Notes under the pieces: generated by a model
The model's input: the letters and a program-made list of their open reading frames with translations, nothing else
What the model was told of the DNA's origin: nothing
Databases searched by the model: none
Shown here: piece after piece, positions 1 through 9,380 of the stretch
Numbering within the stretch: position 1 is the first letter of the stretch
Layout of the letters: each line of letters opens with the position of its first letter
NCBI RefSeq assembly: GCF_000499845.2
Contig: NC_023755.2
Coordinates: forward strand, 1,877,530 to 1,941,529
Length of the DNA: 64,000 bases
Reading direction: 5' to 3'
DNA from: Phaseolus vulgaris
Taxonomy: Eukaryota > Streptophyta > Magnoliopsida > Fabales > Fabaceae
Translations under genes and position numbers: made by a program

Positions 1-260
1 CCTCTTCCTCTCCTCTTTTCATTCTTTTTTTTTTAAATTATAACATTCCATTATAATAGATCTGGGTTTATTGTGTTTTACTCCTAGAAGGGCACCTTGC
101 TAGTTATGATCCTCGGAAATTACTGGGAAGTTCCTATTATATCCTATGGGACTTACGCAATACATCGCGGATAAGTCCTTACGGACAATGATTACTCACG
201 CCTCGGGAAACCAATTTTGTTCGTGTTTTAAAGCCTATTTTACTATAATCGTAAGGATTT
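1..260 (+). other. Leader of a copia-type retrotransposon remnant
   Basis: This stretch runs directly into the gag-like reading frame that starts at 261 and is less AT-rich than the DNA after 1,245, so it is probably the untranslated leader, or part of the LTR, of the same element. I see no clear primer binding site and no LTR boundary; the 5' end of the element, if present, lies outside the window. Confidence 0.35.
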
Positions 261-1244
261 ATGGCTGAAAATACGGACAACAACAACACTGCTCCGGGAC
301 TGTCAAATGTTGTTTCCGCAACGCAAACCATTTTTGCGAAACCATTTCTGGATGTCTCCAAAATTGAAGTCTTCACTGGTCAGAAATTCCGACGTTGGCA
401 AGAACGCGTGTCCACCCTATTGGACATGTACGAAGTTGCTCTTGCACTTACAACTTCCAAACCCGACTCAACCACGACTGCGAAACAAGTTGACGATTGG
501 ATCCATGCAAATAAGGTATGTCGTCACACTTTACTCAGTGTGTTATCTAACGATTTGTTCGATGTTTATGCTTCTTATAAGAATGCGAAAGATATTTGGG
601 ATTCTCTTATCCTCAAATATACTGCCGAAGACATCGTCAAACAAAGATTCGTAATTGCAAACTACTACCGCTGGGAGATGATCGAAGGCAAAGACATCAA
701 AATCCAAATAAACGAATATCACAAGCTAATTGAAGATATCAAAACTGAAAGCATAACCTTGCCGGATGAATTCGTGTCTGAACTCTTGATCGAAAAGCTT
801 CCACAATCTTGAACGGATTACAAACAACAACTGAAGCACAGACAAAAGCAGATGCCACTATCAGATCTGATCATCCACATCATCATCGAAGACACAAACA
901 GGAAGGAGTGCACTGCTGCAAAGGCCAAAACTCTGTCTGCCAAAGCAAACGTGGTAGAAGACAAACTAGCTCCAAAAAGGTACGAGAAAAAATTTGATCA
1001 TAAAAAGAAATATAACAAATTCTCTCGTCCCAGTGGAACTAACCCCTCTCTCAAGAAAAAGGGTAATTGCTTTGTCTGTGGAAAGCCATGTCATCATACA
1101 CCTCAGTGCAGACATAAGGCCAAAAACGACTATCCTCTTAAGGCAAATCTAGCCGAAGGGGAAGATACTATTGTGGCAGTCGTTTCACAAGTAAACATTG
1201 TGACAAATGTGAGCAAATGGGTGATAGTATATAAATATATTTAG
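261..1244 (+). pseudogene. Ty1/copia gag fragment, interrupted and truncated
   Basis: The reading frame resembles the gag (UBN2 family) of plant copia retrotransposons, which forms the virus-like particle that packages element RNA. Early residues include the typical FTGQKFRRWQERV and VCRHTLLSVLSNDLFDVY stretches. A CCHC zinc knuckle (CFVCGKPCHHTPQC, about 1,070-1,111) follows a lysine-rich linker. The frame stays the same on both sides of an in-frame TGA at 810-812, so the break is a nonsense change and not a frameshift. Homology stops near 1,230, just after a KWV motif that in copia polyproteins lies immediately before the protease active site; beyond this the DNA is plain AT-rich. No protease, integrase or reverse transcriptase follows, so the copy is dead. 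Confidence 0.8.
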
Positions 1245-1939
1245 AAAATAATTAATAAAGTAAAACTTTAAAATTAATTTAATGTAAAAAATATTTTTTT
1301 GAAAATCTAAATTAAAGTTGAAATGAAATTGAAGTTAAAATACAAAATTATTATATAACTTAATAAATAGATAAATATTCCACAATAAAAATATATTGAA
1401 ATAAAATTATCAGAATTTAAATAAATGGTTTTTTAATATAAAACATATAATAATAAAATATTAAATTTATTTTATTTTATTAAATATTTTCGTATTTTAT
1501 TTTATTATTGATTTTAAAATAGTAATAAAATATATTTATAAATATTCAATTATTATGTACTACATATCAATTTAAAAATATATAATAAAGTTAATTTAAA
1601 ATTTAATTGATTAAATTTATTTTTCTTATACATTAAAATAAGTTTTTTTATAAAAATATTATAATTCAAATTATTTTATTTATTATAATATTATTTATTT
1701 TAATGATAATTAATTATGTTTGTTGTTTAGAACTTTCAAGAAAAAACTACAAAAAAAAATTTCATCACAATTTTTCTTGCTTTAACATTTTTATTTTTGC
1801 ACTTTTATTTTGGGAGCCGTCTCCATATTTTCATAGTGGGAACAAAGTGAGGTGTGCCTTTTGAGTGCCTAACTAAATGACATAATTAGTCATCAAAGCT
1901 AGCAACTTCATGGACCACTTTTCATTGCATATGAAAATA

Positions 1940-2269
1940 CACTTAAAAAAATTTAAATTTTTTTATTGATATCTAAAATAGTTTCTATTATTAATAAAAA
2001 TTTAAATATCAAAGTTTTAGTTAATAATATTTTAGATTTTAAATTAATCTTTATTGAAACCAATCTAAAATATTAGCAGTTAAAATCCTCATAGCTAATT
2101 TAGATACCAATTTAGAAATCATTTTATAAATTTTTATTAATAATAAAAATCATTTTAGATATAAATAATTTTTTAGTCTCTAAAATATTATCTAATTAAG
2201 TTAATATAGTGACTAATTATTTTTAATATCTAATTTTGGTTGCTATTTAATAAATTTTTTGTAATAGTG
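1940..2269. mobile_element. CACTA-type foldback MITE (old copy)
   Basis: The element starts CACTTAAAAAAATT and ends TTTTGTAATAGTG, and its two halves are rough reverse complements (TATCTAAAATAGTTTCTATT on the left, its counterpart on the right). It is flanked on both sides by the trinucleotide ATA (1,937-1,939 and 2,270-2,272), which fits the 3-bp target duplication of CACTA transposons. It belongs to the same family as the better copy at 53,740-54,142. It has no coding capacity. Confidence 0.65.
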
Positions 2270-2363
2270 ATATTATACTTCCTTTATATTTACAATTAAC
2301 GAGTTTAACTTTTATTCATAATATTTACAAGAATATCATCTAAAAGGTATCACCATTTTTACT

Positions 2364-2370
2364 TATAAAT
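2364..2370 (+). promoter_or_regulatory. TATA box of the first cysteine-rich peptide gene
   Basis: TATAAAT lies 37 bases before the ATG at 2,401. The intact paralogue at 6,342 has a TATA motif at almost the same distance, and the sequence between TATA and ATG is alike in both copies. Confidence 0.45.
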
Positions 2371-2400
2371 ATGCATTTGAAAATCATGCTTTTCAACAAC

Positions 2401-2941
2401 ATGGATACTACAAAGAAGTCTAGTGTGGCACTACTTGCATTTTCACTGGCTTTCTTCTTCATTGCTTCAGGTTAGAAATCATGTTTTATTTTCAACTAAT
2501 AACTTGTTTTTGTCATTGGTTTTTATTTTTATTCAAACTTTATACTATTTCTGTGTTTGAAAGAAAATGATTCGAATAAATCATTTTATATGTGAATTTT
2601 ATTTAATTTAAAATTTTACTATATTAATCCATTGAAAGTAATTATATTAACATCCGTCATCAATCAAAACAACGGTGAAATTTAAGAAAAGCTAACAATT
2701 TTTTGGATGTTCTAAAATTTTGAAAAAAATAAAACTAATTTCGTTATAATATAGTGACGAAAAATATATTTAATCTGTTATTTTAATATGAACCAAGTTA
2801 ACTATTTTTATATATGCAAATATATTAATTAAATGTTAATTTATATATGCAGATATGTGTATGAAATGTGAAGCAAGGGACCCATTGTGCATATTCATTA
2901 TGTTAGGAATGAAGACTGTGCACATCGTCCTTGAAATTTAA
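2401..2941 (+). pseudogene. Cysteine-rich secreted peptide gene, frameshifted copy
   Basis: Exon 1 (2,401-2,470) encodes a signal peptide, MDTTKKSSVALLAFSLAFFF and onward, ending in a GT donor. Exon 2 begins at 2,853 after a TATGCAG acceptor and reads DMCMKCEARDP, closely matching the intact paralogue at 6,342-6,794. Just after the EAR residues this copy has one G fewer (GGGACC against GGGGACC), which shifts the frame and ends translation at 2,941. In the shifted frame the DNA still spells a GPIVHIHYVRNEDCAHRP-like stretch, so the ancestor encoded the normal mature peptide. Homology then stops, and the rest of the cysteine domain is missing. The predicted 53-residue product would lack most cysteines. 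I call it a pseudogene. Confidence 0.7.
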
Positions 2942-4380
2942 ACTCTAAATCCTTTAAATTTTAATCCTAAATTCAGGAATTGTATATAATTTCCTCTTAT
3001 GTCATAATTTTAATAAAAAAATATAATAAAAGATAAATCATAAATTTCTAAATTTTAATCCTAAATTCAAAGAGTTGTATACAATACTCCGATGTCATAA
3101 CTTTAATAAAAATAAATAAATTTATAATTAAATAATTTGAAAAATTATTAAAATAATAGTATTGGAGACGGTAGATGTAAAAAGAATATATGATTCTTCA
3201 TTTGATTATGATATGAATAACAAAATATAATTAAGTTGATTGATTTTAGCTTTTCAAAAGTGATGAAACTGAACCTTGAAATGGGAAAAGCTTATCAAAA
3301 GTGGTGGAAGGTGACAAAGGAAAAAAAATTAAGTAATTGACATGCACACTTGCTAAGAAGGAAGGTGTGCATGGATTTTTCAACAAGTAATTACAATTTT
3401 TAAAAAAATGATAAAAATAGAGAGTCATTAGTTTATAGTTAATTAGATATAATTTGATCTGCTTTTTATTTATTTGCATATATATATGGAAACAAAATTG
3501 ATATTTAATTAGTTATTAATATTTTAGCTATCAACTTTACTAAAATAATTAATGATTAAAACTATAATAGCTTATTAAATATCAATTTAAAAATTAGTTT
3601 ATAAATTTTATTAATAATAAAAACAACTTTATATATCAGTAATTTTTTTAATCTAAAAAATAATATTTAATTATTTTAGTCAATAAATAAATATTTATTT
3701 TTTATTTTTTAAATTTTTTCTAAAAGTAGTTTTTATTATATATATAGAGGGAGAGAGTTAAAAATGAAAATTCGTTGTTTTGTTATTACGGTAGAGAAAT
3801 TGAATGTTTTCAAATCTCATAAATACTTCATGTAACTGTAATTTAGTTAACTTGAAGTCAAAAAAACAAAAATGTTGTGGTCAATTCATGTGATTTTGGA
3901 TAAGTGTTTTTATGATAATTATTTTTATTCGTATCTCTAACTAACCTAAAAGTAAGAAAAACAAAATACATCTTAATTAAGTAATTATTACAATTCCTTC
4001 AATAAATAAGAGGAGTAATGGAGAAGAAAGAAAACATAGATAATTTAGAGAAAGAGAAAATTTTATTATTCTAATCTTTTTTCTTTTTTATTAGCATTTC
4101 AAATATTAAGGTAAGAGAACAACACATTTGTCATATTATTTACTCATTTTATAACTATTTTTTGTTGAGTGATGTGTCTCCAATTTTATTATATTTATTT
4201 TTATTGATTGTATAATTATCTTTGTTTAGGTATATTTATTTATTTATTTTATAATTATCTTTCTTTAATGTCTCTAATCTCAGCTTATTTATTTATTTAT
4301 TAATTTTATAATTATATTTGGTTATTTTATTTATTTGATTACTTTATAATCATATTTATTTAGTAGGGTGTTCCTAATTT
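2942..4380. other. AT-rich intergenic DNA with repeat debris
   Basis: No gene is visible. Phrases around 2,930-3,080 are repeated loosely (CTAAATTCA plus TTGTATA contexts), and a worn half of the foldback MITE lies at about 3,497-3,733. Confidence 0.5.
3497..3733. mobile_element. Worn foldback MITE fragment
   Basis: This segment carries the family's internal phrases (TTGATATTTAATTAGTTATT, AATATCAATTTAAAAATTAG, TTTTATTAATAATAAAAAC), but neither terminal CACTA motif is recognisable. It is a decayed copy of the element seen intact at 53,740-54,142. Confidence 0.45.
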
Positions 4381-4539
4381 CATTAAATTTTATTTAATAA
4401 TTATCATTAATTGACTGAGAAATTAAATTTTATTTAATAATTATCATTAATTGACTGAGAAATTAAATTTTATTTGATAATTATCATTAATTGACTGAGC
4501 AATTAAATTTTATTTAATAATTATCATTAATTAATTGAG
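4381..4539. repeat. 40-bp tandem repeat, four copies
   Basis: A unit of about 40 bases (core TTATTTAATAATTATCATTA followed by ATTGACTGAG) is repeated head to tail four times, at about 4,381, 4,420, 4,460 and 4,500. The first three copies differ by one or two bases and the fourth is a little more diverged. Upstream DNA from 4,210 holds looser TTTATTTATTTA and TTATAATTATCTTT relatives. Confidence 0.85.
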
Positions 4540-4569
4540 TGTTTCTAAATATTTAATCTTTTATTTTTA

Positions 4570-4573
<4 letters not shown>

Positions 4574-4601
<28 letters not shown>
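4574..4601. repeat. (TA)n microsatellite
   Basis: An uninterrupted AT/TA run of about 28 bases. Similar runs occur at 26,131-26,158, 32,920-32,937, 34,838-34,862 and 60,541-60,562. Confidence 0.9.
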
Positions 4602-4604
<3 letters not shown>

Positions 4605-4966
4605 AATGTTAATATTTATTATTTTTCTTTGGATGTAAATAAATATTTTTTTCTCATAGTTTTTCTTAATTTTATATTTTCATATACAAAATAATTATAA
4701 TAATAATATCATTATTGTTAAGGGTAAATACTAAGTACAAATAAGTATTGATATATTTTATTTTTAGAACAATAAAAAAACTTACCGTCTAAATATAAAA
4801 GCTTTAATTTTGTGAATTTTTTAAATACAGTTATTGATTATGATAACTGACCATATGTTTTGTCTTTAGTAATAATTACGTATATTTATTAAAGGGAGAA
4901 ATCAATGTTACAATGCAATTAAAATTAAATGAATAACTAAGGATTTTAAGTTTAAAAAAAATAGTC

Positions 4967-5875
4967 AAAATAAGTCTTACCAAAGACTAACACTTCATCC
5001 AATGTTAAAAACTTAGATTATTAATGAATCTAAGATAAAGGATTATGGTAAATTTAATAAATCCAAGTCGTGCATTTCATATGTCACGGTGTGTATGAAT
5101 TCCTCTATTAGTTTCACCATTTGATATCTTAGTCTATATGACTTAAATCGGGATAAAAGTTAGATGATCTTGGCTAAACATGTGTTCTTCATACTTAATG
5201 TATCATCAAACAATAACTCATACATTATATCAAATGTATGTCATCAATTTCATACAATTTTCATTATTCATATATAATACATATCATTCAATCACAACAT
5301 TTAAAAAATTCATAACATTCAAGAATTTTTCCAACATCAATATTTAACTTCCAAACTATAAAAAATATAATATTTATACATGCTCTCACAACATAAAATC
5401 AAACAATTTTATTAAATAAAATCCTACAAGACAAATTGAAACTTGGAACCACGTCTCATCCACATTCAAAGCCTAAGGTACTCTTGAAAGTTAAAGTTAA
5501 TTTCTGTTACCTTAATTATTTGTTTTCCAAGAAACCTCTTGAATTTTATCCTCTCGGTCTGAATTAGCTTCAAGATATAAGGGTCTAATACAAGTTATCC
5601 AAACAGAACATAAATTCAGTCAGTATACAGTAGAATAACTTGAGAGGACTACTTTTCTCAATTGACCTCATTAAGATTGACGATTAAATACTAATAAAGA
5701 GAATAAATGATCTTTATAGCAAATATGAACTTTGTTTGATAATCTGTTCGAATAAGAATGTTCCTTAATTTCTTAGCTACAACTTGGTGCAATCAGATTC
5801 TAAAATAGATGAAAATTGAAAGAGGAAATTAGGAGAGAAGAGAAGTTGGGAGAGAGACTAAATTAAGTGTGTGAA
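4967..5875 (+). repeat. Dispersed repeat R1, copy 1
   Basis: About 0.9 kb here is colinear with 47,160-48,115 in the same orientation. Shared landmarks in order are ACCAAAGACTAACAC/ACCAGAGACTAACAC, CATATGTCACGGTGTG, GATATCTTAGTCTAT, ACGTCTCATCCACATTC/ACGTCCCTTCCGCATTC and ATCAGATTCTAAAATAGAT. It has no long reading frame. It could be a solo LTR or the internal part of a non-autonomous retroelement, but I found no ends or target duplications. Confidence 0.65.
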
Positions 5876-5880
5876 TTTTG

Positions 5881-6058
5881 GTAGTTAAAACCTTGGTAGC
5901 TAATTACATAACAATTTAAAAAATATTTATCAATAATAGAAACTAATTTAGAAATCAATAATTTTTTTAGTCTTTAAAATAATCTCTAATTTAGTCACTG
6001 TAACAACTAATTATTTTTTGTCTCTAAAATTGATTTTTATTTAATGATTTTTTTTGTG
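5881..6058. mobile_element. Half of a CACTA-type foldback MITE
   Basis: It starts with the family's central palindrome (TTAAAACCTTGGTAGCTAAT) and runs to the right terminus (TTTAATGATTTTTTTTGTGG). The left half is absent. Confidence 0.5.
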
Positions 6059-6302
6059 GTGGATCATATTTTTTTTATCATATTGTCAAATTAAACTATT
6101 TATTTTAATTTTTACGTTTTATTTAAATTAAAATTAAAAGACCTAATTTGAAAGTCAACTCTATATAAGAAAGTTGGTAAATGAAAACTGACATTTGTTC
6201 AAGACAAAAAAAATAATGTTTTTATTTATAATTAATAAATTAATTAATGCAATTTGACTTTTAGAATAGAACAAAATGCTTAAGATAGTGTCACCTTTTC
6301 CT

Positions 6303-6310
6303 TATATAAG
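6303..6310 (+). promoter_or_regulatory. TATA box of the intact peptide gene
   Basis: TATATAAG lies about 39 bases upstream of the ATG at 6,342. This implies a very short 5' leader if it is used, and mirrors the layout of the broken paralogue at 2,364. Confidence 0.5.
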
Positions 6311-6341
6311 TGTTCATTTGAATATCATCTTTTGCAACAAA

Positions 6342-6794
6342 ATGGATACAAGAAAACCTACTGTTACTTTATTGACATTTTTATTGGCTTTCTTCATCAT
6401 TGCATTAGGTTAGAAATCATGTCTCATTTTTCAGCAATAATTTCTTGATACAATCATTTAAAGCACAAAACTATAACATTTATCATTTTCTCTTACCCTT
6501 ACATAATATAGTTTCTATGTATATTTTTCTCCATGACTCTCACTATATGTGATGATTTTTGTATAGAAATGTTATTTTGAAAAAAGTGTTAATTAGTTAT
6601 TACTTTTTGATGCAGATATGTGTATGAAATCCGAAGCAAGGGGACCTATTGTGCATTTGCACTGTAGTAGTGATGCAGATTGTCAATATCGTCCTTGTGC
6701 TGATAAATGTGGTTGCATATGTATTGATTCATTATGTCAATGTTTAAAACCTTCTTTTTTGGATAATGTTCACACCCATCCACCCTCAAATTGA
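6342..6794 (+). CDS. Small secreted cysteine-rich (defensin- or knottin-like) peptide
   Basis: There are two exons, 6,342-6,408 and 6,616-6,794, with a 207-base GT-AG intron that splits an Asp codon. The predicted precursor is 81 residues. Residues 8-22 are strongly hydrophobic (signal peptide), and a likely cleavage site follows the SEA triplet at 28-30. The mature part has eight cysteines at 39, 45, 50, 54, 56, 58, 63 and 65 (spacing C-x5-C-x4-C-x3-C-x-C-x-C-x4-C-x-C), then a tail of 16 residues with two prolines and two histidines. One intron after the signal peptide is the usual plan of plant defensin-like and nodulin-type cysteine-rich peptides, and CSSDADC recalls both NCR and knottin motifs. 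The exact family and role (defence, seed or symbiosis signal) cannot be told from sequence. The frameshifted paralogue lies 3.9 kb upstream on the same strand, so this is a local tandem pair. Confidence 0.75.
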
Positions 6795-7899
6795 GTAATA
6801 GGTCTTCTTCACATGCAATCACTAAGACTCAGAATGAGGACAATGAATTTTGCAATTTTATAGTATTTAAAGGAAAAGTTGTACTTGTATCTTATAAATG
6901 AAATAAATGTTATGTTTAGTATTTCTTTATGGTAAAGAATGAATTAAATAAAATAAAGCATTTGATATATGTTTGAGGTTATCTATCTGTCATATATAGT
7001 CTCCAATACCAAGTCCAGTCATGAGGCCTTCATCTGATATTAGTTTTTGGAGTTTGCAGCATACACCTATTGAATGACCAGTTCAATAGTTATATATAAT
7101 GAGATAATATAATGATTGAGACATGTGAATATTGACTACATGAACTTATTAAGGAAAAATGCTCCCTAACTTCACTAACAATTCAAATAATGTATATTAA
7201 AATATCAGGTGTGACAAATTGAAAAAAATTCTGTGACAAATTGAGAAAAATTCTTACACTACTATTGCGTATATGATGATTATTTTAAGATAAATGTATC
7301 AAATCATATGTATATTGAACCTACAAAGGGCAGTTTTAAAATCTTAAGTATAACATTTATTAAATAAAAGATAATATGTAAAAATTTGTTGAAAGGTTGT
7401 TTGTATTGTGAATTTGGAAGAAATTAAATAAAGTAAATAAAATGATTTGTATGAGTCAATTAGAAAAATTGGGATTAGGGTTCATCCGTCTCACTCATTT
7501 GTGTTTCTCAAAAGAATAAATATTTAATCTCGATTGATGTTGATGCACATATAAACATCATTTATATCGATTCCTCGCATACAAAATTATTAAGAAACTT
7601 TCCAAAATATCGATTCACGCATATTTATAAAAAATATTTATCATTACGAACCGATATTATAAAAAAATTAACATTTCAAATCAATTCCTAACATTCAAAT
7701 ATGTTAAGCATTACCATTTAGATTAGATGCTTAAAAGCACTTTCTAGTCATATTTAAGGATCAAAATCATGAATAATTCAAGCTTTGAGAATAAAATGAT
7801 AATACCAATCATCGATAAGAACTGAATATTATAGATAAATATCATCTCAATACATAAGAGTTTGAACGAATTACTCCCAATCCTAAAGGGAAGAATTAG
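6795..7899. other. Intergenic DNA downstream of the peptide gene
   Basis: No gene is visible. A short direct repeat, TGTGACAAATTGAAAAAAAT followed by TGTGACAAATTGAGAAAAAT, lies near 7,209-7,250. The remainder is unremarkable. Confidence 0.5.
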
Positions 7900-8505
7900 T
7901 CACTCATGTTAGCCATTACAAGCTTGGAAAACAAGAAAAGAAGATCCATGATGTTTCTCCTTGACGCTTATCTCTCCTTTAGGGTTTTTATACTTGTATA
8001 GGCAAAAGACCTAAACAGTACATGTGACTGGGCGTACAATTGTTGACGTGTCGATGTTGCTTCCTTCAAGCCTTCTTCCTCAAATGCTGACACTTGGTTG
8101 GGGATGACCTGCAAAAGGTACTATGACGCTTAAGTAAGTATTGTGTATTCTGGTAAATGGTAAAAACGTACATTATCATTTGGAGAAGGTTTTATTTATA
8201 ACATTGGTTATGGGCATTTGCCATGATGGGCTGGATATCAGTTATCAACTGATATGCGTCGTGGTCCCTAATTAATAGGCATCTTTCAGTTAATCAGTTT
8301 ATGACTGATTCTTGGAGATATTTCTCACATATTTCAAGATACTAATTATGACTCATTAAGTATCGTTGTAACTTTCGTTACTATGATTCATTGTGTGTCA
8401 TGATATGTTATTCGACTCGGTCGGTTGGTCGTCGAGGTCGAGACTGGTTCATCTGGTACTGGTACAATTTTCTATCTCTCTCTATTCTCCCCATGGTATC
8501 TAAGG
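7900..8505 (+). mobile_element. Probable LTR remnant with degenerate primer binding site
   Basis: This interval is richer in G and C than its surroundings. It ends with a pyrimidine-rich stretch and CA at 8,492-8,493, followed by TGGTATCTAAGG, which resembles the initiator methionine tRNA binding site TGGTATCAGAGC of plant retrotransposons. About 200 bases of similar composition follow, and then AT-rich DNA. No gag or pol reading frame is present. The left boundary is uncertain. Confidence 0.4.
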
Positions 8506-9042
8506 TTACACCTCACGCCTTCTATTTAACCTAGTTGGGTTTGGGCTAAGTGACATCTCACTTAAGCGAGTTTGACGAGAAAGCCTAACTTCATTGGAAT
8601 GAACTTGTTAGGGCGAGTTCCTATGGAGTGATCTTGCTTGGGTAAGTTTGAGTGAGTTTTCAATATTTCAACTTTGTCTTTTTATCTTGTCTATTCTTCT
8701 TTAACCCGTTTATCTCCATCTTCCTCTAAAAACCTGAAATTAATATAAATTTGAGAATAAATTATTCACATTCCTCTTATAATAAAAAAGATATAAAAAA
8801 AATATAAATTCCAAAATTAAAAATTAAATTATAACTATTTTATTAATTAAAATTCATAAGTATTTTTTTAAAAAATATTATTAAATTACTACACTTATTA
8901 ATGTATATTTTGTACCAGGATTTACTTAACAAAAATTGGTATACACATGAAATGAAATGGATATGACATTAGTCTCTAATATAATTCACTAAATGTGAAT
9001 GTTATAAAAAAATATCATATTATATTGAATTACTTTGAGCTC

Positions 9043-9190
9043 GAAATCGGTCTAGGCCCGGACGACTCGACATCGGTTCAGGTCCGGACACTCGACAACG
9101 ACCCGGGCCGAACGACTCGACATCGGTTCGGGCCTGCTCTGCTCGACATCGGCCCAGATTGTCTTGGCTCAACTTGGATCGGGCCAAGTC
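9043..9190. repeat. GC-rich minisatellite of about 25-bp units
   Basis: Four or more variants of a CpG-rich unit (cores GACTCGACATCGGTTCGGGC, ACTCGACAACGACCCGGGCC, GCTCGACATCGGCCCAGATT) stand in DNA that is otherwise extremely AT-rich. Reading frames on both strands here are by-products of the repeat and not genes. Confidence 0.7.
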
Positions 9191-9221
9191 AAAACCCAAC
9201 CCAAAATGCAATTTGAATAAT

Positions 9222-9380
9222 CCAAAAATGTATCCAATCCATATCTAATCCATATCCAATTAAATGGATTGGATTTAAAATCCAAAAATATGGATTTGGA
9301 TTTAAGATAAATCCATTTAAATGGATTAAAACTAATATGGATTTGGATCCTTATGGATTGGATTTTGTAATATGGATTTT
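9222..9380. repeat. ATGGATT-rich imperfect palindromic block
   Basis: Many copies of ATCCAAATCC, ATATCCAATT and their complements (ATGGATTTGGAT, AATGGATTGGATT) lie in both orientations, ending with TTTTTGCCCATCCTTAA. The reverse complement of that end, AAGGATGGGCAAAAA, resembles termini of plant hAT-type elements. With the adjoining GC-rich minisatellite this may be one end of a non-autonomous hAT element; the opposite end was not found. Confidence 0.45.

Larger units (their letters stand above)
1245..2400. other. AT-rich intergenic DNA
   Basis: No gene is visible between the gag remnant and the first cysteine-rich peptide gene. The interval is mostly A/T runs and contains one foldback element, listed separately at 1,940-2,269. 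Confidence 0.6.

Noticed and set aside
8995..9216. Overlapping open frames on both strands rich in Gly, Pro and Asp
   Set aside because: They are by-products of the CpG-rich minisatellite; both strands are open because the unit is low in A and T.
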